A stretch of DNA of 64,000 bases from Takifugu bimaculatus (Eukaryota; Chordata; Actinopteri; Tetraodontiformes; Tetraodontidae): contig CP034994.1 of assembly GCA_004026145.2 (NCBI GenBank), positions 14,738,400 through 14,802,399 on the forward strand, read 5' to 3'. A program made the translations under genes and the position numbers. Positions 34,171 through 63,924 of the stretch are shown piece by piece. The stretch's first letter is position 1; every line of letters begins with the position of its first letter. The notes under the pieces were generated by a model that was given only the letters and a program-made list of their open reading frames with translations, did no database searches and was not told the DNA's origin.

Positions 34171-37100
34171 ATGCAGCCGGGATCGATGCACCTGAGCCCC
34201 CTTCTGCTGTGGCTGCTTTACGCACAGGCCTCTGCGGATTTACCCCTGTGCAAAGAGGTGAGGGGCTTTTGTCAGAATTCAACACTTTACCAGTAACAGC
34301 GTCAGATTGTGGTAGTTTGTAATAGTTTGACAAGTTACGGAATAAATAAATATTAATGTTATATTTATCGAAATTAATGTCTCTGAACATATTTGCCACC
34401 AGTTTGTGTTTATTTTCCTGGACTAATTTAGTAATATCTGGAACAATTTATGCCCAAATTTCAACCCCAATGTATAAGTTACACCAAATGACTACAGTCT
34501 GGGGAATGTACATGTACATATTAACATTTGACAACCATATTGAAGCTATAATCCCCATTATTTGTACTGAACCTGCTCTCACAGCTTGCCTGTAACTTCC
34601 ATATGTTACTGAGCTGCCGTAGTCTCATCATCTATTGGTTTTCTATTTGCATAACAGCGCTGCCTGATAAGAAGTACCAAATTTCTTTTTTATCGGCATA
34701 CGCTACTCCAGTAATACCACAGTGAGGGCAACTAAGCCATTAGAATGTTAACAGGGGTGATTTAGGAAGATCACATCTTTTCTTTTTGGTTTCCATAACA
34801 GTCACACTAGCGGGAGGCACAGAGGTCATGATGTCCCGTTGCCTTGGTTTCCTCATGTTTGTTAACAGCAGATCTCCATTTTGGTGCATTTTAACATCAG
34901 GTTCTCCCCATCCTGCCCCCTGTGTTCACCTGATACCCCCCATCCATAGCTTAATGTAGCTGCTCTAATTGAAAACACAGATGCAGAGGAGTGCTGCTGC
35001 CACGGCGCCTCTGTTAACCATTAATCCCAAACGGCCATGTGTGGGCTTGGATTAATCTCTTCAGTGACCTCCCTTGAAACATTCTAACCAACTGCTGATC
35101 AGGAAAAAGGTTCCCAGACAATATTCATATTAGGTAAACATGATATTTGAACCGTGCGTGTGTGACATGATCCCATTTTAGGGATTCTGGGTGGGATGGT
35201 GTTTATCACTGCTGTAAGTAGGCGTCAGTAGGTGTTAAAGTACACCAGATGAGCCTTTTTTTTTTATTTTAACGTGACAGCCTGTTATCTCCAAAGTGCT
35301 GTGACAACAGTGAAATGACATATTTACAGAAGGATTGGGCCAACCGGCATTTCTTCCCATCGGCTGGGTAAACAAACCCTGGAGGGAGTCGCAGTACATC
35401 CTAGATGAGTGAGATCTAAACAGTCGAGGTGGCTTCCTGGGCAAATATTAGCCGCAGCCTTTATTTGGAAAAGAGGCTTGTCTGGTTTTGGAGAGATTTC
35501 ACAAAAAAAAAGTAGCGTTGACCTGGTTTGGTTCGCCGTGTCTCCAGCTGTGTGAAACGAACATCTGTGTTTTGTGGTTACAGTCAGATTATCACTATGA
35601 GTACACAGAATGTGACGTGTTCGGCTCACGATGGCGAGTGGCGGTTCCCAACAAAGCTGACATATGCACGGGTCTCCCAGATCCAGTGCACGGCACTCAG
35701 TGCGGTAGGTCGACCCCCACATTATGGATCGTAACCTTAATGCGTCAAATAAAATGGCCCCTCGCTGTGTCCTTCACACATTCTCCTTCCTTTCCCAGCA
35801 TTCTCCTGTAGTGAGGGGGAGTTCCTGGACATGCAGTCGCAGCGCTGCAAGAAGTGCGCGGTGGGCACCTACTCTCTGGGCACCGGCATCGCCTTTGACG
35901 AGTGGGACAGCCTTCCGTCAGGGTTCTCCAACCAGGGGGTGAACCCAAACGACGAGGACATCTTCACAAACTGCTCCAGGTCGGCTGAAGTTTGGGAGCT
36001 TGGTCGCTCCATCGAGCGTGTGAGTAATAACGGTTCTTGCTTCCATCTCTCCAGCTCCACCTGGACCCCAAAAGGTGATTACATATCCTCCAACACGGAC
36101 GAGTGCACGGCCACACTCTTCTATGCCGTGAACCTGAAAAAACCGGGCATCGTGTCCTTTGAGTACGTCTACCCTGACGAAGGCATCTACTTTGAGTTTT
36201 TTGTGAGTGCATTAAAACGACTGGATCTTAATGTCGGTGATCTCTGGCGACCACTGGCTGATTCCTCCCTCCGCCGCGCAGGTTCAAAACGACCAGTGCC
36301 AGTCTACAGACTCGGCGAGCCGCTGGATGAAGATCTCTGAAACCAAGTGGAGCAAGTATCTGGTTTGTTTAAACTTGGCTTTATTATCACGATTCCAAGT
36401 GATTGACTGCAGACTCCAGATTCCAACCATCCCTGTTCACTGTGCGCAGGCCGAGCTGAAGACTGGCAACAACGTGCTGTACTGGAGGACGACGGGCTAC
36501 GTCGTGGCTGGCAGTGAAGTCAAACCTGTTTTGCTCAGAAACATCGGCATCTCAGGTAAAGTATCGCCTGTGTCTAATAGGCCCCATTTTAAAAGTGTCA
36601 CACTTCCCTATCTCACTTCCTGTTGATGATTAAGTGGCTGCTTGGTTGGATTCTTTTAGGGGTTTCGTACACATCTGAGTGTTTCCAGTGTAAACCCGGC
36701 ACCTACAGTGAAAAGCCAGGATCTGCTCGCTGCACCCCGTGCCCAGCTGATACCTACTCAAACAAAGGCGCCACCGTTTGCCTTCACTGTGATCCAGATA
36801 AATATTCAGGTGTGCACATTTGCATGATCTGAGTTTGCTTTAATTATCCCCTTGTTAAAGTCACACGACTCTGGGAGGTTTGTCTAATCACTGGATCTAA
36901 ATGTTTTCTTTCCTTTGTACTTTCCTTCCCATCGTTGCAGAGGCCGGTTCTGGAACATGCAAACCCTAGGCCGGCGTGCACGGTCAGCGACTACTTCTAC
37001 ACCCACACTCCCTGCGACTCCAAGGGAAAGGTGAGTGGAGCACATAGGGAGAAATTTCCCAGTGACCATCTGGTGCAGTTATTTTATCCATGTTATTATC

Positions 37101-40100
37101 TGGGTTGCTCCATTTATGCACCCTGCTGGTTTTTAGACTCAGCTTATGTACAAGTGGATCCAGCCCAAGATCTGCAGCGAGACTGTCAACGGAGCCGTGA
37201 AGCTGCCTGCATCGGGCGAGAAGCAAACCTGTCCTCCGTGCAACCCGGGTTTCTTCTTCAGCAACTCTTCCACCTGTGAACCCTGCGACCAAGGTTCCTA
37301 CTCCAATGGAACAGGTACCGAATTACCAAACTCCTCATGTGACCTTACATGCACAACAGACAGAAGAACCTTTGTCCTGATCTACCAGGGTCTTTTTAAA
37401 TGTTGTTTAGTTGGTTTTCTGTTACTTCCTGACTTTAAATTGGACTTATTATAATTGTCTTTAGAAAATATTCAATATCGCACTGTAAAACCTATTGTTT
37501 TGGCTCATTCTCACAGCCTAAAAGGAAAAGGACAGAAATAGAATTTCCCACTGAGAACTGAAAGAGCTTTGAAAGAAAGAAAAAACAAACAAACAAAAAA
37601 AATCCCAGACACCTCATTGATATGAAATTAAAATGTCAGAAACAGGAAAAATAAGCACTGTTAATAGAAAAATAATCAATTTGCAGCCTGCATCAAGTGC
37701 CCCGTCGGTACAGAACCAGTCCTGGCTTTTGAATACAAATGGTGGAACACGATGCCGAAGAACATGAGGAGCTACACTCTCCGTCAATGGTTAAGCCACT
37801 CAGAAAACACCACCGGTGAGTCACAGAGGCCTGTTTTGGATCTTTATCAGGAGTCTAATGAGGAACGTGGAACTACTTTTAATGTGATTAGAATGATAAC
37901 AGTTGTAATAAATATGACAATTGCCTTGATCATTCTTTTTCTAATTAACAAATAATGTCTGATGGTGTGGCTGTTTCCTCAATCACGTGTAATGACAGGA
38001 TGGGAGGTGGCTGGGGAATATGTCTACACCACACCTGGGGATCAGGACGTGGACAACCAGATGCTCACGTTGAAAGTGCCTGGATACAGGTCAGAGGTGC
38101 TATTCAAATGGATTAGGTACATACAACATATGGATACATATATGTAACGAGCGGATGTTTCCTGTTCGACAGGCTGCCTCAGTCGGTATCCAAAGCCAGT
38201 GAAAACAGTGAGCTGTCGCGCATCTCCTTCGTTTTTGAGACCACATGCTCGGCCAACTGCACCTTTTCTTTTTTGGCGGTGAGGATTTGTGGCGGCGTGA
38301 CTGTTAAGCACAGAGAGCTGGGAACCGCGATGAACGCTCACGCCAGCGGCGTGTTTGTCTGCAGGGTTACAACCAGTGGCTGAATGATGTGGTGGAGTGG
38401 TGGAGGGGCAGTCAGGCCAAACAGTCGTACTCCTTCCTGATCCAGAAGAATACCACCCACAGCTTCACGTGGTCGTTTCAACGCACAGGAAAAAACAGTG
38501 AGGTGGGACACCGCCGGAATTCTTTTACCTGCAGCCTGCCACCAGGGCGGCGATTACATCATCCGTCTTAAATTCCTCTCAGGGGAGAAAACACAGTGGC
38601 GACATGGCGAGGATCTACTCCATCAACATCGCCAACGTAATCGGAGGCGTGGCCTCGCAGTGTCGCCGCTGTGCTGTCAATCCCGCCGGGTTCAGCTCCG
38701 CCTGTGTCCCCTGCCCACCGGGACACTACATGGTCAACGGGACTGGAGTGTGCAAAAGCTGCCCGCCGAACACCATCATCAGGGCCGATCAGTCTGTCGG
38801 TGGGGACGCCTGTATCCCCTGTGGACCGAACACGGAGCGCAATGAGGTGAAGCAAGGAGTGTCTCCATTTATACACCGATAGATTGATGCACCCATATCT
38901 TGTATTAGAGAGCAGCTGCTGTATTCCAGGTGGTATTTGCATCACAGATGATGTGTTTGTGCGTGCAGGCTTACACTGCCTGCCGCAGCGACTGCAGTCT
39001 GGACGTGCTGACCACAGAAGGAGAGCGAATGCACTATGACTTCTCTGCTCTGTCCAACATCACCAGCTTCCAGAGCGGCCCCCGCTTCACCAACAAAGGC
39101 CTGCGATATTTCCATCACTTTAACATTGGCCTGTGTGGGGAGAAGGTGAGAAAGCTGGGCCGGTCGCGTTCATTCGCAAGTGGGATTTAAAGCCTATTAA
39201 GCGGCTGCGCGTCTCTCTTGTAGGGCAGAATGGCGACCTGTGTGGACAACGTGACAGAAAGTGGCAATGAGGTGAAAGGTTACGTCTGTCAGTCCACTGC
39301 CGTCCCCTCTGGCATCAGGAGTCAGAGCCTGGTGTCCACACAGCCTGTTCTCATTGGTGACGCACTGATAGGTACAGACGGAATGTTCTAAAACCCTTGT
39401 GGAGTGCTTGTGGATGGTGGAAATGGTGTTGAAGGGTTGAATTTTACCATGATTTTAAAGATTCCATGTTAAGTTATTAAGTTAAGTTATTTTGTATAAG
39501 CCTTTATTTAACTCCCTAAATGGGTCTTTGCAGCCACCAGCAATTTGCTGTTTGGTGTGAACGCAGGATAATATTTCTGCATTTCATATTGCTCTTTTGT
39601 TATTTGTGCATAAATGACTGTGCCAAAGTCTGAGATAACTTGTTCATTTCATCTCACAGATATTTGCATGTAATGCCTTTGGCAGCAAAGTCAGGTCGCA
39701 TTCGTTGCACGTCTTATCAACATGTTACACGTCTAATTATTTTCAAGGCGTGACCACTGACACGACCCTGAGTGGCATCTCCTCTCCCGATTGGCTGTTT
39801 CCATCTGCAACGGGGCTCCGAGATGTCATTTTCTATTTCGGGTAAAGCTAGAACTTCTTTGGTTCTGCTATTTTGACATGTACGATGTTCCACAGATGTG
39901 TATGTGCCGGTATTGTGACATCAAGGTATAAGGAGGAAGTAAACCCAAACTCAAGTTCGTGTTCCTCATATTGGTGAATATTCCCAGGTCCTCTGAGTCG
40001 ACGCTGGCTTGTAAAGAGGGCCGATCAGCCACTGTCAGACTGAGATGTAACCCCACAGTAACTGCCAAAGACCTCATAACGCTGCCGAGGTATCTGTCAC

Positions 40101-41152
40101 CGAGACCGCACTGGACTTTTGGTCCCTTTGGGCAAATCAAATACCATGAATAATTAGGAATAAACTCGTCTTCATGATCTAATTTGTATTCTTCTACAGT
40201 AACTGTTCAGAGGGGACTTGTGATGGCTGTACCTTCCATTTCCTGTGGGAGAGTCAGTATGCATGTCCACGCTGCACCACGAACAACTACAGAGCGATTG
40301 TTAGCGCATGCATCCAGGGAATCCAGGTAAATTAGCGCAGTGGGCCCACTTACAAAAGCCTTTCATACACACGAAGGATCACCTACCCCAATGTGGTGGA
40401 GTTTTTATTTTATTTACTGCCTCCTACCACAAGGTGTCAGTAGAGTTGCTTCAGCAGAGACTGAAAGTAAAGCATCTAACTGGGAGATGGAAATGCCATG
40501 TGTGGATTTACCGACACGTTAAAAGGAATTCCCTGTTGTGTTTCAGAGAACCACTTACGTGTGGCAGCAACCACTGCAGTGTTTCGGAGGAGAGTCACTG
40601 CCGCCACCCGCAGTCAGTGCTTGTGTGTCTCTGGATTTCTGGCTCAGATTTGGTGTTTCCACTGGAACAATAGCTGCCGTGCTGCTGATGAGCATCAGCT
40701 GCTATTTCTGGAAGAAGACACGCAAGTGAGACTGAGACTGCATGGCTCTTTGTTTATTTGAATTAAACAGCTGATGTAAAGTAGCAACGGAACTATAACA
40801 CAGGCTTTATGCTGCAGGTTGCAGTACAAGTACTCCAAACTGGTTATGAACTCCAGTGGTAAAGAGTGTGACCTGCCCACTGCCGACAGTTGTGCAATAA
40901 TGGAAGGAGAGGATGCAGAAGATGATGTCATGTACCTCAGCAAAAAACCCTTCTTCAGCAAAATTAGAGCCTACTCACGAGAGGTTAGTAACCCCACAAT
41001 ACCCAGACATTTGAGCTCCATACAGGCCAAACGTACATCCTGTGTTCCAATAAATCTTTCAACAGAGGACATCCGATGGATTCGATTCTGTGCCACTCAA
41101 GTCATCGTCATCGCACCAGCGAAGAGTGGATGAAGACACGGACGATGATTGA
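34171..41152 (+). CDS. elapor1: ELAPOR1-like (KIAA1324/EIG121) endosome-lysosome receptor, with one frame break
   Basis: Twenty-two exons: 34171-34257, 35584-35704, 35799-35979, 36055-36202, and so on to 40547-40725, 40818-40983 and 41066-41152. Discounting one base, they total 2949 nt (982 aa); human ELAPOR1 is 1013. A signal peptide (MHLSPLLLWLLYAQASA) precedes CKESDYHYEYTECD. The ectodomain is rich in cysteine TNFR/ephrin-receptor-like repeats (CFQCKPGTYSEKPGSARC) and has a mannose-6-phosphate-receptor-like region. One membrane segment follows (GTIAAVLLMSISCYFW). The cytoplasmic tail has YKYSKLVMN, DSCAIMEGEDAEDD and DGFDSVPLK. ELAPOR proteins traffic between Golgi, endosomes and lysosomes. 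Exon 8 reads GSGTCKP, then TAG at 36967-36969, and resumes one base later as RPACTVSDYF, exactly as the family needs. ELAPOR2 is the alternative paralogue. Confidence 0.88.
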
Positions 41153-42450
41153 ATGCCTGTTTATAAAATATGGTTTGACAACAATGTTGCTTTTAGGTGT
41201 GAGTGACAACAGAGTGGATAGTTAAAAGCTTATTAAAATATTATAAATGGCACAGATGGTAAGGCACAGACTTGCACAGACTGACCAATTTAGAGCTACT
41301 TTTCACAAGCTAGGCTGTCAAACAGTATAACAGTACAATGTCTCCATATTGGGGATATTTTGTTTTAAAGCCTATTGATTTGTTTGAAATGTTTCATACG
41401 ATTGATGATGTTAGACATACCCTACTATGAGGATGAGCCTCAACAATTATTCCTAATTTCTTTTTACATCTTTTTATTCAATTTTTGCCTTTTAAAAAAA
41501 AATCAATATTGGGGTCAGTTTTTAGACGTAAGCTATGTTTTTACTATATCCAGTAACAACTAGTGTACAATGCTGCCTTTAGGTACGTTTGTTAAAATCT
41601 TTGTGCAGAGCATAGAAATGTAAAAAAATGTTGTTACTCATCTTTTAACACTAGTTGCGTTATTGTCATTATATATTTGTTTGTTTTTTGTGTTCAATTA
41701 AAAACACCTCATCTTTCAGTGATCGTTTAAATAAAGTAATATCCAAAATGTGCAGGAATTTACCTAGTCACCTCATACTCATAAGAAAGATCTTGTTCAA
41801 TCTTTGAAGCTTTATTTATGTGCTGTTTGCACATTCTCCTTGTGTATGCGTTGCTCTTATTTGGGTTTTTCTCACGGACAAAAAATAGTTCTTCCAAGTA
41901 CTCTTGGGTTAACTGTCCCCAGATATGAGTGAGTGTATTGATTGAATACATACAGGTTTTTTAATTATTTGAAGAAAATACAATACTTTAAGTTATTTTT
42001 AATTAAAATATTTTTTCCCTACTCAAGCAGATATATTTCGTTTTCTTCATTCTTAATTCTTAACCGAACATGTTATTGCGTCGTCTACTTTGTCGTCTGA
42101 TTTTTCCCGTTGTCCTTCAAAGCATCACACGGTCGAGTTCCGGCCATCGTTTCTCGAATTCTCTCGCGATACGTTTCGAGGTTTTGGAAGCTGGGGGAAA
42201 TCTCGGGAGCTGTCTCTGAAAGCAAGTGGAAACACAAAACTTACAGCCAGAAGACGAGAAAATCGGCATCATTTCACTGGAAGGCAGCCTCATAACTTAT
42301 GTTGGTCGAAGCTTGCTGGCGGACGATTGATATTTCGTTTAGCCTCTAGTTCCGCAACTTGGAGGAAACTTTTGCGCTGGCTTGCAGGACACGGAATCCC
42401 CACATCAGAGCGGAAAGTCAAGTCGCTGCTCGGCAGTTTGTTCTGCAGGA
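41153..42450. other. elapor1-like 3' UTR and mapk14 5' region
   Basis: The elapor1-like poly(A) signal AATAAA is at 41730-41735. From about 42070 the sequence turns CpG-rich, with TCTCGCGAT near 42160. It runs into a long mapk14 5' UTR ending at the ATG at 42451. No separate gene is seen. Confidence 0.55.
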
Positions 42451-51196
<8,746 letters not shown>

Positions 51197-52700
51197 GGAC
51201 GTCGCACGCACGATGACCCGCAGCCTTATGCAGTTTTAAGGACCTTGTTCTTGTGTGTTAGTGTTAAACCGTCGGACGCACATCGCGGACCTTTACAGTC
51301 TATTAACAGGAAGCATTGTTGTGTTTAGCTTTTTTACCAGCGATCGTTATCTATACAAAGGGAAGTCGGCCGATTGTCGTTAATCTGTTCAACAAACCAC
51401 TAATGTTGACGGACCGTTGCTGGAAAACCTCACTTTGTGCCAATATCATATACAGATTTTTTAAATTTGATGACTTGTCACTGTGACTTTGAGATGCTAA
51501 AACACGAGAACCTGCCGCTGTGCTGTTCTGCCTTTTTAAACCTTCTATTGAGTAATTTATGAATAAGCTGTTGTCTGTGGGTGGAATCAATCCTGATCGT
51601 CTACAGTCCCTCTTACAAGCTGCCACAAATAGTGCAGGGTCACATACTATTTGTGTGTTTTGATCCGGTTTTCGCATCCCAATTGTTCCCATGTTTAAAA
51701 TGCAATCTGAGGGACTTCATATCTGTGACAGTAAGTTTTTTTTTATGCTGTTACATTTTGCGTCTTGTGTCTCTTGTGTAGTCTTTGACTGTTCTTGGGT
51801 TGGAGTTTATTTCGTACATTTAGATGCTTTGATAGACTCTTGCGCCACTCACCACGTATCATATCTATACAGAAACGTCTGAGCCTCTACTGTAAAGGGA
51901 CGGCAGTCCTCATCGAAGCACCTACAAGAAACAACGAGGCGTAAATGCTCCTCTCAGAAACATGTAAATACCTGCTATGTGTTTAAAATTTGAAGTTGTG
52001 AAGCAATCTGTTCTGTGTACATCGGTGTGTATGTACACAGTTTCAAGTGTGTTTTTGGTTTACAGGAGTTCAAATATCTTGCCAAAACCTAATAGAAATT
52101 CTGCTAATTGTGTAAAAGAAGAATTTCTGGTGTATTTATACGTTGTGCAGGTGATATTTATAAACGGCAATGAAAAAGTTCTTTAAAGTATTTTTCACTC
52201 CTGAATAACTACTATCTTCAATCCTTTGTTTAACAAAATAAAGACTTATTTTTAAGAGACTCTTCCTCTCTATTTATCATTTTGCTTGCTTGTGTTCCAG
52301 TTTACAGAGCAATCAATTTTATCTTGTGTAAAGAGAGAACAAGAATTGCCCACACATAAATTTTGTTCTTCCAGTTTTACCTTATCTCATTTCCGTGCAA
52401 TGCAAAGGAATTTATTATAAGCTTTGTATAACTATGAATTTAAGTTTTCTTTATGATCTGGATAGCTCTGGGTGCATTAAGATACTGCTCTCGTGATTGT
52501 GCGGCATTGTGTTGCATGAGAGGAACAGAAGTAACAATTTGGATTTACCCAAAGGCTTTCCAAAAAACAGATGACTGTAAACAGACAGAACATTGACAAC
52601 AACATCGACGATAAAATTGGAATAAAACGTCTCTGATCAAACAAAATGTCAGGTTCAAGCATCACCGGGGAAGCGCGGAACTCCTCGGCAAAGCGCACCA
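51197..52700. other. mapk14 3' UTR and srpk1 upstream region
   Basis: Long AT-rich 3' UTR of mapk14, with a poly(A) signal AATAAA at 52237-52242. I recognise no other gene before srpk1. In human SLC26A8 sits between these two kinases; no trace of it is visible here. Confidence 0.6.
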
Positions 52701-52712
52701 GTGCGCATGCGT
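52701..52712 (+). promoter_or_regulatory. NRF1 site in the srpk1 promoter
   Basis: GTGCGCATGCGT matches the palindromic NRF1 consensus YGCGCAYGCGCR closely. It lies 50-60 bp before the srpk1 ATG, in a CpG-rich patch typical of housekeeping promoters. Confidence 0.65.
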
Positions 52713-52761
52713 AAAACAGTCGCTCAGTTGCGGTGTGGCTAACAGCTAAGCAAGATCCGAC

Positions 52762-60683
<7,922 letters not shown>

Positions 60684-61904
60684 TGGAAACCTCCAGTCTT
60701 TGCACCTTTCCTTCCTCCATTCTCTCCAGAGACTGCAACAGATCACTTTCCAGTTCGGGCATATCAGATAATTATTTATTTGTCTTTATTTTTGTTTAAT
60801 CTTTTTTTTGGATTACTTGTGTTTTTGTTATTGAATTAATGCTTTTGTGTATGATTGTGTTGGTTCTAGTGTGATGATATGGGGAATCTAGAATTCTGTT
60901 ATTTTTGTGGTCATGTTGGCTCCAACTGCTGTGCTCTGTTCACCCATCCTGCGAAGCAAACTGTTACTGTACTTCTAGTGATTCATCCTTGTTTGCTACA
61001 CTCCAGCACTAAAGAAAAAATAAGGATATGTAGCTTTTATCGGTCATGTCCCTTCTAAAAAGAACCTATCAAATATTTTCTCATTCGTTAGTGTGGTGTT
61101 TTTTTTGTTTTTTTTCTTTCTTTTTTACGTTCCATCTTATATGAAACATGTAAGGTTTATATTTTGTATTTGTAAAGTAGGATTAGGATGTTGCACACTG
61201 GGCTGACATTTACACTGACTGGTGTAACAGCATTTTCCAGCCGGGCTCTCTGACAACAATGGTCACATTGTCTCGGCCAACAAACGCGCTGTCACCTGAT
61301 GTTTTAGTGTGGTTAGTTTATTACAGTTACTGATTATTTTCTTTTTTTTTTTTCATTCTCATGGAAGATGGTAGTCTTACACACCTTATACAATTCAGGA
61401 ATATAATGTTTCCAACAGTGAACATGTTAATGAGCCCAATTTAAAGGAAAAAAAAAGAAAATAAACTGTATATATCTGTACCAAAGAGTTTGCCTTTATG
61501 TATATTACAGTTATGTACAGTTTTTAACAAATCTTATATCTTAGCTAAGATATTTAGCTGGGTAGCTGTGTTTTAATAAAGCGTTCGAGTTCAGTTGTAT
61601 GTATGAACTGGTAATGTTCCAACTAGAAATGGTGAGATCTGATGTAATGCTGTCATAAATTGATCATGTTGAACTAATCTATCTGTTGCGATCTAAACAA
61701 ACGAACAAAAAAAAGAGATAAACACACCTGTGATGGGTTCAACCACACCGACTTTACGTGAGCTAACGGTTTACAAAAGTGTAAAACGCACCATAAAATA
61801 AAACGGATGTTCATACGACACAACGAGAACCGTGTCAGGCTTCATTTTTTAAAATGTCACGCACGGAATAAAAATCTCTCTTCCTGTTGGGAGCTCAGGC
61901 GTCT
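60684..61904. other. srpk1 3' UTR and lhfpl5 3' region
   Basis: Long T-rich 3' UTR of srpk1. Poly(A) signals AATAAA lie at 61460-61465 and 61575-61580. The rest is the tail-to-tail gap with lhfpl5. No further gene is seen. Confidence 0.6.
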
Positions 61905-63924
61905 TCAGGAGTTTTCTGGGAAGAAAAAATAAAAACCCCAAATCAGTCAGCGTCAGGAAAATAAACGCAAAAACAGGTATTTCTCACAGGTGACCTTTGT
62001 TAACAACCCTCTCAATACATGGGAGGTTCGTGCAGGGGCCGATGCACTCGGAAGCCTTCGTGTGCCTGCTGATCCTTACCTTGTCCCTCCACCTCAAAGT
62101 CATCGGGCAGCAGTTTGTCCTGGCGGTTGCCGAGGGTGAAGGAGAGAAACGCCAGCAGGAGCGAGTCCAGGATGCTGATAATGGCCAGGATGTAAGCCCA
62201 GCGCACCGTGCAGTTCCCCAGGCTGTACTTGTCCGTCCTCTGGCCGCACATCCTCTTCACCTCCGGAGAGTCCCAGCCGTCCGGGTAGATCATGCAACCC
62301 ATCACCATCAACACGGCTGCGGGGGACGAACACGGGCAGTAAGCCTGGCAGTAATTAGCCCTTGTGTGCTCCTACTTTGCCGAACAATAGCCGTGGAGGC
62401 TTTTCCGAGACCCCTGTGCCAATTGAGGCTCCATCCGCCGTTTAAGTGTGAAAGGTTTTGTTTATTTATGGTGCCGCAGAGCAAAGAAGCCTCACAGCTG
62501 CTGTTTGCCTGATGTGCTGCTCTAAAAGTGCTTTATTTTTAAATGCTCTTCAACTTCTAAAGGTTCCACCGGACTTCAGTAAACTGCCATCCAAAGTGTA
62601 AAAACTTTTTTTTTAAATGCGAATGTGCTTTTCAAAAACAAATTTAATGACCAAATAGTCATTTCAATGTAAACGGATTGACCTTAAAATAACAGGACTC
62701 AAGCACCGTGTTCCTCCTCCGAAAATGACTTATTTATAGCACAGTTAGCTAATTGGGCCTCTCCAGTGCAGTGACCTTTGACCTGCAAAACCCCAGACTC
62801 CCACTTCCAGAACGAAGACCACCTTTTTATGGTGAGTGATCACACATGAAAAGTACCAAAAGCTCCATCTCTAACCCTAACCCTAACCCTAACCCTAACC
62901 CTAAACAACAGCTATGTTTCACTACATTCCTTAAATACTCCACAAATGCCCACGCTGAACTAACCATAGCCTCGTTAAATTTGGCAGGTCAGAGGTCAAG
63001 GCCGTGCAGCCTGAAGTTCATCCTCATTTAGTCAAAGCACAAGGTCAGGGTCTTTTTAGGGGAACATTTCCACTCAGACTCAAGGAGGAGCTGATGAGAT
63101 TAGATTTTCTCAAAGCTTTAAGTCTTGATGTGATCGGCATTAACTTGCTTCACGTGTAGCTGAGGCTGCACCTCGGCTCTGCTGCGCCGGGTCTCATGTT
63201 TGGATCTGCTAACGACACCTGATCATGTTTCATATGAATGATTCACCACCAGAGGTGTCAGGAGTCCGAAACCGGAGCCCTTACTGGTCTCCCAGTAAAG
63301 ATTAACGCGTTCACGTCAAACAAGCATCGTTCTGAAACCAGAGAAGTGAGTCGGTGACTCCTGAAAGAATGGGATCATCACCAGACACAGTTCCCGCACA
63401 GGTTCCTGCTTCAGTAAGGTTTGATATGATATTTGTCCATAGCACATTCTCAGGGTGTGTGAGGAACAACTCTGAGGTGGATTGTAATGACCTTGCTCAC
63501 CTGAGGCCAGCTGCATCCACGCACAGATCTTGTAGACGCTCCCAGCATTGCAGAAGAAGAACAAACTGAAGCAGACCATGGTCCCCACCACCAGGAGCAT
63601 GGAGGTGCCCACAAAGAACATGGCGGTCCTGAAGGCAGGGGAAGGGATGGAGGCGAAGTCCAGAATGCTGCCTTTGCAGGTGAGCTCGGACGTGAGGGCG
63701 TTGCCGATGCAGTAGTGGAAGAGGCCAAAGTAGCCGGCCTGAGGGGTGCTGACGCTGTCCCCGATCCAGAAGGGCTGGATGAAGACCACCACAGTGATGA
63801 TGGCCAAGCAGATGGTGAACACGGCCCACATGACGCCGATGGCTCGCGAGTTCCTCACGTAGTTGGTGTGGTAGATTTTGGCGGCCTCCTGAGCCGGGAG
63901 CAGGTCCGGGTTGACGTTGGCCAT
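61905..63924 (-). CDS. lhfpl5: LHFPL tetraspan subfamily member 5 (TMHS)
   Basis: Three exons on the minus strand: 63924-63501, 62316-62080, 61915-61905. They total 672 nt (223 aa), the family length. Landmarks are LLPAQEAAKIYHTNYVRNSRA, IQPFWIGDS, TPQAGYFGLFHYCIGN, SVYKICAWMQLAS, YPDGWDSPEV and RQDKLLPDDFEVEG. Four membrane segments are visible, with the first extracellular loop carrying the W...C...C pattern of the claudin-like superfamily. LHFPL5 is an essential part of the hair-cell mechanotransduction complex, linking protocadherin-15 of the tip link to TMC channels. The last exon adds only three residues and the stop (ENS). The neighbour srpk1 is the same as in human 6p21.31. Whether it is the a or b teleost copy is not decidable here. 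Confidence 0.95.
62871..62905. repeat. Interstitial telomeric repeat (CCCTAA)n
   Basis: Nearly six perfect CCCTAA units lie in intron 1 of lhfpl5. Confidence 0.97.
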
